In this document: piece by piece, positions 1 through 10,469 of the stretch
Position numbering within the stretch: the stretch's first letter is position 1
Layout: every line of letters begins with the position of its first letter
Origin: Hyposmocoma kahamanoa
Lineage: Eukaryota; Arthropoda; Insecta; Lepidoptera; Cosmopterigidae
Reading direction: 5' to 3'
NCBI RefSeq assembly: GCF_003589595.1
Contig: NW_020653766.1
Coordinates: 2,264,273-2,328,272 of the forward strand
Length of the DNA stretch: 64,000 nt
Program-made: the position numbers and the translations under genes
Notes under the pieces: model-generated
Database searches by the model: none
Told to the model about the DNA's origin: nothing
The model's input: the letters and a program-made list of their open reading frames with translations, nothing else

Positions 1-117
1 GTATATGTAAATGGCAGTCTTAGGCCGCAAATTCGGAACGGTGGTGCGTTGTTTGCTATGGTATACACGTTCCAACACCATGTTGTTCTTTACCTTAATA
101 GAGGTATTATCATTATT

Positions 118-329
118 AATACAAAGATCGAACACTCAGAAAAAACACTCAGAAATTTTCTTCTATCCGGAAAATTCCTTCGATCCGGTCGGATTCGAAC
201 CGACGTCTTCTTGCATACCGTGCCAGACGCTATACCAACTAAGCCACGGAACGAACCAACGGACTTCACGAATTTTTCTATGTGCTTGCGTCGTGTCTTT
301 GTACTTGGTCTTTCAACGACTTTTTAGTC
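118..329 (-). repeat. tRNA-derived SINE, copy 1
   Basis: Positions 181-253 read on the minus strand form a 73-nt tRNA-like head. It has a 6/7-bp acceptor stem, A box (TGGCTTAGTTGG), perfect T-arm (GTCGG/CCGAC) and B box (GGTTCGAATCC). The anticodon arm does not form a proper 5-bp stem with a 7-base loop, so this is not a working tRNA gene. The head is identical to the copy at 14769-14841, and the flank 254-329 is nearly identical too. Confidence 0.75.
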
Positions 330-400
330 TTATCTTATATATAGAGGTATTATCACTAAAATAAAATCACAAGTACCTCTTTTTATAATACCAATCGTCA

Positions 401-470
401 GAACGAACTAGTCGTGTGGCTGGTGGTGGGTGACATGCCTGTCCATAACAGTCGCAGTGCCACTCAGAGC
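401..470 (-). repeat. Lepidopteran ~300-bp retroposon, 3' fragment
   Basis: This matches the 3' part of the dispersed family best seen at 54549-54813 (gaacaagtcgtgcgcctg... reversed tail 'cttaccaccaggcgcacgac'). That tail resembles the widely shared lepidopteran SINE/LINE 3' end 'cttaccatcaggtga'. Confidence 0.65.
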
Positions 471-496
471 TGTCTTGAGACAATACTTTTTTTAAT

Positions 497-852
497 AGCA
501 GTAGAGCTCCTTGTGAAAGTGCTCGTCCACCTTATCTATGTCTGCCTCCGAGAAGTAATGCCAGCATTACTGTGTTCTGGGTTTGAAGGGTAAAGGTGCT
601 GGTGGAAATACAGGCACATGGGACTTATCAGTTTAGGTCTCAGGGAGACAGGCGCAGTGGCAGTGCCCCTCAGATCTTTGCGATTTATTTATTTTGCATC
701 TCATGTACTACAGCTAAATGAGATGCAATTCCACCAGCATCCTTACCCTTCGAAACCGGATTGCAGTAATGCTCACATTACTGTTTGGTGGCAGAAATAG
801 GTAAGGTGGCAGTACTTCCCCGGACGAACTCTTTCACAAGAAACTATACTGC
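497..852. repeat. Inverted pair of the ~300-bp retroposon
   Basis: Positions 497-687 are in + orientation (agcagtagagctccttgtga...). Positions 729-852 are in - orientation (caccagcatccttaccctt ... ctttcacaag). The overlapping parts are complementary, so the transcript could fold back. Confidence 0.6.
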
Positions 853-954
853 CTAAACTCTACGTTACTGGGATATGAACAGGTAACCTCTCAATTGCGA
901 ATCAACAACTATTCCACTCGGTTAGACACTGAAGTAAATACAAATAATTAAACG

Positions 955-1046
955 TTAGACAACATTGTATATGTTGCTTCGATCTCAAAGCAAGTAACTA
1001 AAGCATTTGTGTTATGGAAACAAACACAATTTATAAAAGTTAGTTT
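955..1046 (+). repeat. Left half of an interrupted retroposon (right half 2109-2215)
   Basis: It matches 55145-55197 plus 55800-55855 (tagacaacat...gttgct...caagtaactaaag...agttagttttt). In the copy near 55.9 kb the element continues directly into the tRNA-like 'gacccggccggtgatcgaa' piece. Here the two halves are separated by about 1.06 kb of LINE sequence. Confidence 0.5.
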
Positions 1047-1136
1047 TTCCACATTTACTGTATATTTTTTTCATTACAAAAATAGTGACAGACATAAGAT
1101 TAACACGAGAAATAAAAAAAATCAGCTGTTCTTGAC

Positions 1137-1660
1137 AATGTATACGCTTCTATAATAAGATTCCGGTTGATATTCAAAACGTGCCATTTACGAGGTTTAA
1201 AACTACAGTGAAAGAAAAACTTAATACTAAAAGTTATTTGCACAGCTCGCAGAGGAACTTGGTTGATAAGAATCTGTGGTAATGACCCGTTTAACTCCTG
1301 CAGGTAGTCTCAATCAAGATGTTTGAAATAAATATCGTAAATATTAAGTGTATTCAATTGCATATTTATAAAAAGCAACTCTTAGAGTTTCTTTCTCATA
1401 CTTCTCGGGGGATTCTGCTTTACGAATAAGCAGTTCCATATCTTTCTAGATAAGTTTTGTTTATAATGCCTCTCTCTATCAACCTCTTGGTTATACGGGA
1501 AGGGTACTATGTCCTGTGCGAGCGACTATCTAACTCAGGTTTCAACCCCAGATCAGCCCGTTTGCAAGGACTTCATCTGGTTCTCTGTAGGTCACGAATG
1601 AGCAGTAGAGTTTAATTAATATATATATTTTTAATAAAGAGTAAGTGCGCATTTGACTTC
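1137..1660 (+). mobile_element. LINE 3'-end fragment (Jockey/CR1-like)
   Basis: It starts 'aataagattccggttgatat' and has the 3'UTR motif 'ctttctcatacttctcggg' and 'ctgctttacgaataagca'. Related 3' ends occur at 14028-14520 (-), 31435-31765 (+), 51110-51460 (+) and 51570-51720 (+). No intact ORF. Confidence 0.5.
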
Positions 1661-1663
1661 CTC

Positions 1664-1963
1664 TCACCTGGTGGAAAATGACGATGAGGTCGACGACGCA
1701 TTCTCGCCTACATAATGCCTATTCATTCTCGCCTTGAAAAGGTCCAAGTTATAACTTTCAGGGAAGAAGTTTGCAGGCAGGGCATTCCATCCCATAGCCG
1801 TTCGCCATATAAACGTAACGCTTCGTGTGAGTCCTTGGAATATCCACAACATAGGGGTGGAATATCTACGCCTAGTCTTCCAATGACGGAAAGGGGAAGG
1901 CGGAATCAAATTATTAAATTCCATCGCACACTCTCCGTGACATATCCTGTAAAATACCGACAA
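1664..1963 (-). pseudogene. LINE reverse transcriptase C-terminal fragment
   Basis: The minus-strand frame reads YRICHGECAMEFNNLIPPSP, then FIWRTAMGWNALPANFFPES and YNLDLFKARMNRHY. This is the usual C-terminal tail of Jockey/R1-type reverse transcriptases (…W N x L P x x x F P). A sister copy is at 22985-23390. It is truncated on both sides; a host gene is unlikely. Confidence 0.7.
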
Positions 1964-2108
1964 GCAGGCAACTTTACGGCGGTGTTCAAGGCTCTGCAGC
2001 TTTGCCTCTACTAATTCTGAGTCACCTATAAGCCTCTTGACACGCTTATCAATACGACAATTTCAAGTGTAATTTGCTTACCTATGCAATAAAGATGATT
2101 TGAATTTG

Positions 2109-2215
2109 AATTGACTCGGCCGGGGATTGAATCCGGGACCTCAGAGATGGCGACACCTTGAAAACTGGTGCGCAAGCCACTCTATCACGGAGTTCCTCGA
2201 AACAGAAGTAATCTA
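2109..2215 (-). repeat. tRNA-like half of the interrupted retroposon
   Basis: Read on the minus strand it contains a B-box-like GGATTCAATCCCCGGCC and an A-box-like TGATAGAGTGGCTTGC. A second copy lies at 55865-55945. Confidence 0.5.
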
Positions 2216-3142
2216 TACACAGACATGGCGATCGCAGTCGAAAGAGCAAAATACATAAGTTGCATTAGAATCGCACTGTGAATAAGATCATCTACGCTCG
2301 TAAGCTCCGAGAAGGTCGGGTGGATTGCATTTTGGGCATAGTCGCTCTTGTAGCGGGAATGTTCATGAGTGGAAGCGATTTACGGATTTTAAACAAGTCA
2401 AAAAGGAGAAATTCTGTTGCTTCGTCACAAGTGGTTATAAATGTCGACCTTCATGTAAGAAGAGTTTTGATATACAGTGTTGCCAATTAGATTAAAGTAA
2501 ATGTCGCTAAATCTTTGTTGTCGTCCCATATGAAAATGAGTCGCATTATAAGGTCCATTCAATTGGCAAGAACTTTATGGACATAGCACAGTCAAAATAC
2601 AATCATATTAAATGTTAAAAGATTGAACTTAATTAAATACGCTCCAAAAAATCGTTTAATCTTAAGATAAAGTCACTATAAATTGGCAACGCGACAGGTT
2701 ACCTGACACCTGATTGCTCTCATGTCGCCGACGAGTGCACTTCCGATAGATTTTAAGTTTTTATATATAATTTTATGTATGCAAGTTTGCTTGATTTAAA
2801 TGAAAATAAAAAATAAAGATCTTATGAGGTTATCGTTGTTTTTGAGATCATTAGAATGTCAAGCGTAAAAGGTATTCGTAGACGGAAACTACGAGTATAT
2901 ACTCTAGAAGTGAATTGTTTTAAGTCATAACTCTTGTGGTTTGTTTAAAAAAATGTTTAACACTTATTCTGTTAAAAATTTACATTGCTGTAAAGTATAG
3001 CAATGTAAACTATAAATCGCTTCAGAAAAGAATGTATCCGTGACCAGTCACGAAATAATTTATTGCAGCGTCATGTTATATTAAAAAACACAAATAAAAA
3101 ATAGTTTATAGTTGATTTAAGCATTCACGATTTTCACAAATT

Positions 3143-3405
3143 ATATGATTTTAAAATCCGAACTTAACCGTGTATAAGAAAGAAAATATTTATCTCGACA
3201 TTTCGGACGTGTTACAACGTTCATGGACTCGAAACTTCGACGGGTGACAAAAGATCAAGAGCGGGTATTTAGAAAAATTCACACGGCTAGAAGATGTTGA
3301 TACCTGCCTTTTGAGTCCTTCTAGAGACCATAGAAGTTGCAACACGTCGGAAACGTCGAGGTAAATAAAATGTTTATTAAGTTCCGATTTTAAAATCAAA
3401 TAACA
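3143..3405. repeat. Foldback element with ~75-bp inverted arms
   Basis: The left arm starts gattttaaaatccgaactta and contains ctcgacatttcggacgtg. The right arm contains cacgtcggaaacgtcgag and ends taagttccgattttaaaatc. The CGAAA(C/T)GTCG core resembles Penelope-like element ends in insects; that assignment is inference. Confidence 0.55.
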
Positions 3406-4829
3406 GATTTGAATAATCTTCTCGCTACAACCATAGCCCCAACTTTAGTTCTTGAAACTATTTTCTATTTGTGCAAACGGTTTCAGCTGTTGCCTGTGCG
3501 CCGGTGTATAAATACGATTACATTTGGGCAACGCCATAAACCTGGAAGGTCGAATTGTTTGGTCGATTGAATGATCGGTAGAAAGCTTTTAGGGTTTTTC
3601 GATGTGTATTTCAGAGAAGAAATCCGAATTTAAATTTGTCGTTGCAATTTCAGTTAGTTTAGTTTTTTGAAATGTAGTTAAAGTCAATTATATACCCTTA
3701 CAGTCAATTGAGAAAAGATTGAAAAAAGACGCGCGCAATGTAACGGCGGCGGCGGCGCTGGAGAATATTTGCAGATGCCCGCAAAAATTACGGTTATTCA
3801 AAAACTACAAAACGGTCTCACTGGAAATAAAAAGGAAACTATTCTACGATAACATAGTGTTTTATTTGATAAGAAATTCAAAGTGATTTACCATCTCACA
3901 CCATCACAATTTCTCGCCAAAAATACACACAAGAGAAAATAGGTGTTGAACTTTGATGAATACGTACTACTTTTTGAAATGTTGAATATGTACCTAAAAA
4001 TCCTACATAAGTAGTTGTATGTCGGTCATTTCACATAAATTACTTGGAAAAAACTGGCCGGTTTTCTTCATTGGTCGTATTTGTCAACCAGCAATTTCTA
4101 AATGGAATCAATCTATACAACAAACAAGACGTCACAAGTATTATACGTCAAATTAAAGAGCACACCATCTTTTATCTTTTTCCTTGCAAACCGTTAGGGC
4201 AGGTTTTCATGATGTCGTGACGACAGACAGTACAACATGTTTAAGCAGTGTGTCGTTCAGGACTTTTTCGACGTTACGATGACAGACTATGGAAAACGTT
4301 AAGGTGACAATGGGAAAAGCTGGAATGACTGTCATCTGACGATAAATATATCGCTCAAACGATAAAGCGTGTGCCGTGATCTATTGGGAATAGCTAGACA
4401 CGACAGTTGTTCAACGATAAAATAAACGTCCACGACACAGTCACGACAGATAGTCGTGATATGGGAATAGGCTAGACGCGACAGCCGTCTAACGATAAAT
4501 AAAACGTTACGACATAATGGAAACGGGCGCGTTATAATGATTAGGTAACAACATAATTCACTTTTGAAATTTCTAGGGTTTGCGTACAGATTCACACGTG
4601 TTCCGAGTGAATTTGAAAACGAAGGCGGCCATATCGTGTCTTGCGTACGAATTCATATGCATTCCGGGTCAAAGGTTAAGGGAAGGGCAACGGGTTTGGG
4701 GACTTGTTTTACAAGAGTTGTGAATCAACGACATCCAGACTCTATCACGAAGTTTTAGCTAGAGGTTGACAAATGTTTACAACAAATGTTTTGTTGACTT
4801 AGGAATTGAAGTCATAGGTACAATGCGCC

Positions 4830-5337
4830 CATCGAGTGTATAACCAGAAATAAAGACGAATGCAATTTAAATTGTTTGAAAATTATTCTGCCAAATCATT
4901 ATGGTGACAACTGCGTTTGGATAGGCCAGCCCGAATTCGAAACAATTAACGGTTGTCGACAATTGTTTCACTTCAAAACGACCAGACGAAGAATGGACGA
5001 AAATTGGATAATTACATATTTAATATTTAATTACCGATGAGATTTGATTCCGTTTGTTTTGTAAATAGATGTTTTGCTGTTTTTCCCACACCACCGAATG
5101 GAACAGCCCCCATTGTTAGAGATATTATCTTTATTGCAGTAAATACAGAACATTTTTGGAATATACGGAGACGTACACACAGGTCAGTTGTTGACGTTGT
5201 ACTATTTCAGCTTTCTAATTTGTGATGTCAGCGCAAACGAGAGTTGATATCTAAAAGATATAAGGCCCATTTGTCTGATGAGTTGCCACGAATGGATGGC
5301 ACTTATATCGTCTCTATTTCTGGTTATATGCTCGATG
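4830..5337 (+). mobile_element. hAT-type MITE, copy A
   Basis: It is 508 bp with ~30-bp inverted termini (CATCGAGTGTATAACCAGAA ... TTCTGGTTATATGCTCGATG). It is flanked by an 8-bp target duplication, aatgcgcc at 4822-4829 and aatgcgca at 5338-5345. No transposase. The 8-bp duplication and CA start fit hAT. Sister copies are at 28870-29361, 47251-48096 and, truncated, 44317-44597. Confidence 0.85.
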
Positions 5338-5345
5338 AATGCGCA

Positions 5346-5590
5346 TAATGGTCTGATCAACCGCCTCTCAAGCATAGGGTCGGAGGTTCGTATCCGGACT
5401 TGCACCTCTAAGTTTTTCAGAATTAATGTGCGCAATTTAATTTGAAATTTATTATGAGCGGTGAAGTAAAACATCGTGATGAAGCCTGCACACATCTGCA
5501 AAGCAATTTAATGATGTGTGTGAGGTTCCCAATCCGCATTGGTAAGAGAAGGCCTGTGCCCAGCAGTGGGACTGTATATATGCTTTTGTG
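5346..5590 (+). repeat. Lepidopteran tRNA-derived SINE ('cagcagtgggac' type)
   Basis: The tRNA-like head has a B box GGAGGTTCGTATCCGG. The body contains 'gtaaaacatcgtgatgaagcc', 'ccaatccgcattggtaag' and 'ggcctgtgcccagcagtggg', the hallmark of a SINE found throughout Lepidoptera. It begins immediately after the target duplication of the hAT MITE. Confidence 0.75.
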
Positions 5591-5599
5591 CTCGAATAG

Positions 5600-8500
5600 C
5601 AGCAGCACATACTTTCTGATATAGTTTATAGCTTTTTTAAATTTTGCATTCCTCTTAACGTTTTGTTTTAATTCTTAATCGTCATTGCAAAATACGTACC
5701 GTGTAATCCCAAATGATTTTTATTTCTCTACCCCTTTTCCCCTCTCATTAAACACACTACGCAAAAGTCTCGCCAACACTTTTGAAGTGTAGTATTTCAA
5801 AGTTAATTACTGGACGTTTGATTTACGTGGATCGTTTAATATATTTATGTAATAAACATGCTTTATATCGAGTTCGTAGGTATTCGCGATTGTTACAAAC
5901 AAACCAACGTTTCGGACCCTTTACAGGTGCTATGGTCACTGTTGAGTCAATTTTTCAAATTTCATTTCCTTACCATACTTTATGCTTAGCAGTAAGACAT
6001 GACAATGACTCGATGATCGAAATATATTATATACAATGTATCCATACATGTGTATAGTATTTACAAGTTCAAAGTGTTGAAAAACTATATAGAAATTTGA
6101 CTTTATGAACTTGAAACATGAAGTCTGTGTTAACGTCACCATCTGGCCCAAAAATAACTTTTACCGAGACCGTTTCCGAACTTTACAATAATAAATTATT
6201 GCTTAAAAATCCTATATAGAAAAATTAAAAAAGATTTTTACGTAAATTCTTTACGAAAACGCTCGATCAACTAATAAATACAAGAAACATCGAATGTATG
6301 CGTGGAAGACGTTAATAACGAAATATAGTCAAAAAAGAAGCCGCAATAACTAAATCACAAAATGGCGGACAGAATTACAAACGTTACGACAGTGTTAACG
6401 ACTAAACCGAGAGAAAACCAACAAATCAACAAACATCAAGGACATTCAGTCAGAAATAACCCCACATAACCTCGATCATAGTTTAAGTGCTGCGTCTTAA
6501 CAGTTTATTGTTGATCGTTTCTGCTTTTACTGCTTTAGTATAATCCTAAAATCCAAATATGCCAGAATTCGAAATCGGCGATTCAACGGCAAAAGAAGTC
6601 GACTGTCAACTTGTAATACTTTAAAAACCGTTAAGAATCGTTTGTTTTGTTGCAAGATTATGTAAAATCGATCACGTCTCAACAATAACTTTCGGAAATT
6701 CAAAAACAGCTGCATAAATGCAATTCGCGTTAACTACCTCAATGCATGTAATTGTGTACGTTTTGCATTCTGGACACAGTGGGATGAAGGCATCGACATT
6801 CAACGGATTTATTTGAGAACTACGTGCGTTGTTACTTTGAGGCTTTAGGATTCTTGTTGATATCAAACAATATCTAAGTCGCGTAATGCCACGTTGTCAA
6901 TGTTAAACTGTCTATATCAGTATTAGAATGTTGACTCTCATAGTTATTTTTTCTGGTTTTCCTTTATTGGGTAATCTCATTTCGGAAAATGTCTTTTCAC
7001 GATAGACTTTAGACGACTGACTAAACATTCAAAATGTAGTTTCAAACTCATGACATTTTAAACTTGTTACTATTTTGTGTCGGTTAGGTGATGACGTCAC
7101 CACTACGTTTAGTGGTTTGTCTGGAGAATTGTTATTTATATTACAGAAGGAATAATATTTGAAGTTCACGATAAATATAATGAAAAAAGTAGTCAACCCT
7201 AATCTCACCTGTGAACCGGTGATTTGCGCGCCAAACGGCCGCGTGGCAAAGATGGCGGAGGCACGCGTTTTTTCGCAGCTTTCCGGGTTTTGGCCAGCGC
7301 CAGTTCTGACGTGGCGACCCAGTTAGGCACGCCAACCAGTGCCACGGCCACAGGCCAAGTCCACGGCATCCCCGATGAACTGCCGCCAATATCTATAAAA
7401 TAAATTGGCCCACGAAATAAACGCAAAAAAATAATAATGAAGGAAACGTCAGACGGATTTGCCGCCAAAACGTTTAGGGTGAACGCACTCCAGTGTTTTG
7501 GCATGGTCCGGTGTTGGAAGTTGTCCTAATAGTTTGTTTGATTCGATAAGGAATTCCTGTTTTATTCAATCGCTGGCCGGTGTTTGTAAACTCGTTGTTA
7601 ACATTGAGCTTTTGCGTATTTGTAGCTTCAATTGTACATCATATTCTCAAATTGATATCAAACTAGTTGCTAATAACGGTTTTTATGGCTTTACTGGAAA
7701 GTTTCGGCGTCTGTTCTAAACAACATATTATAAACACTGCAACTCAATGTAACTGTGAAAGAACATACAATGTCATTGTGTTTTGTAGAAACCAGCTATA
7801 GTTATGATTACAAATGTCGACTCGAGCTTAACAATTTGATTATTTTCTTCAAAGCTTGGACTTAGTTTTACTTTGAGCTTTGAACCTCGATGTAGAAGCA
7901 TAAAATTACGGCTACAAACGTCTTAACTTTCTGAGTCCAGTTGGCCCCGGAAGGTGCAATTGGGCACTAAATGCTCTTTGTAGGGGAGACCATTGTAACA
8001 GGTCGCATATTTTTTGATGAATGTAATTTAGTATCAAAATCTTAGAGGACGGAAAAAAATAATCAAAATAGAACTTTTCATCCACCCAGTCACCCACACC
8101 TTCCGTATATAAAAGTTCACCCGAATGATATTAGTATCACAGCGTAATCCAGTCTCTTTGCCAACAATCTCAAATGTTTTTGATCTCACTAAGTCGTTTG
8201 TTGTCCTTATTATGCCAAATATTGTACATTGTTATCTTGTGATGTTATTTTTATTTACACACTATTTTAACGCTTCCAAAATGGCGTCAATATTTGGTTT
8301 TGAAAACATAACCTTATTTAACCTTGCTGGTACTTATAGGTCAGGGTTTTCCTTTTTTACGTACCAGCTGTTCTGATTCATTGATACTTTCTTATTGTAC
8401 ACTATGCATGTTGTAGTATTATAATGCAATAAATTATCATTATTATATTATTCCATATGTGTTAATTCTAGAAATCTTATTTTTCTTTCTCTTTTTTCTT

Positions 8501-9099
8501 CTTTCTCCTTTTGCTTTACTGTGTGCGGGGAGAGTGTGGAAACACACTCTAATTTGTATTTCATGTCTCGCTCTTTCGTGCCCTCTCGCTCGCTCTGTCA
8601 CCGCATTCAAAATGGTGTAAGCTAAATAAATAATTCATTTACCTTTAATTTTTACAGTACATTAAGAATAGTTACATAATTTTCTTTATGTGTCACATGT
8701 GTTAGTATTTTAAATTAAAACTTCACATTAATTAAGCAATTTACACACATTTGATTCATTGACTACGAGTTTTATACCTCATTGAAGATGTTTATACAAC
8801 TGACGGTTAGAAGTGCGAATAAGTTGTTGTTTGGGATATTCATAAATAGTCAGGTTTTATTGTTATTATTAGCTTTTCGCATTTTTAAGTTTTGATAAAT
8901 TTACTTTTGAATAGCTTCGTCATCTTGTATCATTTTAAATCATGGTTGATTGCTTGGTCAACATTTTTACTATAGCGAAGATCAAGTTAGACTCAAAAGT
9001 CGATACACCTCAAATGGCTTTGATTGATTCCGTACAACAGTAAAATTGTCGAATCCATCACTTTGGAAAACATATATAGGCAAAATGAGGATATACGTA
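5600..9099. other. AT-rich, no gene seen except the GC-rich patch at 7.2 kb
   Basis: It holds a Penelope-end fragment at about 5868-5960 (cgcgattgttac ... caacgtttcggaccctttac), a TATA-like tatataaaag at 8107, and a pyrimidine-rich stretch at 8475-8610. I could not support a coding exon here. Confidence 0.4.
7205..7400 (-). other. GC-rich patch with splice donor; possible first exon or promoter
   Basis: About 190 bp of GC-rich sequence stands out from AT-rich flanks. It has an AAGATGGCGGAGG motif (YY1-like initiator context) on the + strand at 7251-7263. On the minus strand, ccggttcacag|GTGAGATT makes a consensus donor around 7210. An open minus frame (about 99 codons from 7504) runs into that donor, but the peptide is not recognisable. 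It could be a divergent first exon, an NfI-side promoter, or an old GC-rich element. Confidence 0.3.
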
Positions 9100-10315
9100 G
9101 AGCGTACTAAAAGTTTTCGGAACTGGCCACTTACATAAACAATATTTAAAAAGTAATTATAACATTTGGAAATGGAACTCTTTGGATGTAGAATACAGTT
9201 TGTTTCATCTGACTGTCACTTGTTTTTATATTGTGGCGTCATTGGTTGTCTACATCACCATGGATTTAACTGATGAAAATTTTAGTAGTATGACATTCTA
9301 CGACTTTAGGAGTAAATTAACTGCTCAGCGGAGCTTCGCTCGGCTTCAAACTGCTTTTGGCAATAAAGCACCATGCGAGACGACTATTTAAAGCTGGTTT
9401 GCAGAATTCAAACGCGGTCGTGTGAATCTCAATGACAAATTTCGTGATTCGTGAACAACAAAAATATCGATTCTGTGCGCCGTATGATCAAGACGGCTCG
9501 GGAGATTCGGGCATCTTTAAGCATAGGCATGAGTCAAATACAATCAAGACTACACAAGCATTTGGGTGTGAAAAAGCTGCGCTCTCGGTGAATCCCACAT
9601 AATTTGTCTGAAGCTCAAAAAACGGATCTCGTCACTTGATGCAATGCCATGCTTACCAGATTCAACGAAGGGGCGTCAAATTTGGTGTGGGACATAGTAA
9701 CAGGTGACGAAACATGGATTTATAGTTACGATCCCAAAACAAAGCAACAATCGAGCGTATGGGTTTTTCGAGATGAGCCAAAATCAACCAAAGTGGCGCG
9801 CGTGTAAGGTACCTTTAAGCGAATGATTGCTTCTTTTTTTAATAAAACTGGACACGTGGCTACTGTTGCTTTGGAGAATCGTTGTACCATTAATAGTGAT
9901 TAGTACACGACCATTGGTTTGTTTGGAAGTTATTGACAAACTCCGTAAAAATAACCGTAAATGCTGTGTCATCTTGCACCACGATAATGCACATTCTCAC
10001 ACGGCCAGACAGACAAATGAATTTTTGAAGGTGAACAACGATGACCTTGAGCCTTGAACCTTGTGACTTTTATTTATTATTAAAAACTAAGAACCAGTTA
10101 CGCGGGCAACGATTTTCATCACCTGAAGAGGCTATCGAAGAGTATGAGAAATACGTTTCAGAGATTGTCACCGAGGAGTGGCATAAATGTTTTCAAAATT
10201 GGTTCATTCGTATGAAAAAGTGGTTAATGCACAGAATATTTTGAGAAACAGTAAATTAATTTCTGACCATTTCTAGTATTTTTTCTTATTCATTCCGGAA
10301 ACTTGTAGTGCGCCC
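9100..10315 (+). mobile_element. Mariner element 1 (decayed)
   Basis: It is about 1.2 kb. The right terminus (TTCCGGAAACTTGTAGTGCG, 10294-10315) matches both ends of the second copy at 42273-43542. The left terminus (agcgtactaaaagttttcgg) is mutated. It holds a broken mariner transposase. Confidence 0.85.
9260..10246 (+). pseudogene. Mariner transposase pseudogene (copy 1)
   Basis: It starts MDLTDENFSSMTFYDFRSKL. A TAA at 9389 interrupts the frame and several frameshifts follow. Recognisable later are TGDETWI, the catalytic-type HHDN segment (HHDNAHSHTARQTNEFLK) and the C-terminal end QLRGQRFSSPEEAIEEYEKY. This is the D,D34D mariner family (Tc1/mariner superfamily). It is not functional. Confidence 0.85.
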
Positions 10316-10415
10316 CAGGTACACTGAGCACTTATTATACGGTGTGAAAACACGATTCGTAAAAAAAATTCACGATAGATATAAAACACAAATTTAGCTG
10401 GAAATTTTACAAGAA

Positions 10416-10469
10416 AATAGCTGCATTCAGTACCTATTGAATGCAGCTATTGTAAAGTACCTACTTTAC
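10416..10469. repeat. Two adjacent perfect hairpins
   Basis: AATAGCTGCATTCA at 10416-10429 pairs with 10438-10451 (14 bp, 8-base loop). It is followed directly by GTAAAGTA cc TACTTTAC at 10452-10469 (8-bp stem). Confidence 0.7.

Noticed and set aside
181..253. Functional tRNA gene
   Set aside because: A and B boxes, length and T arm are right, but the anticodon stem does not form and the same unit with SINE flanks recurs at 14.77 kb.
7141..7389. 82-codon minus ORF rich in Trp/Arg
   Set aside because: No family similarity, unsupported start, and overlapping ORF in another frame; treated only as a GC-rich patch.
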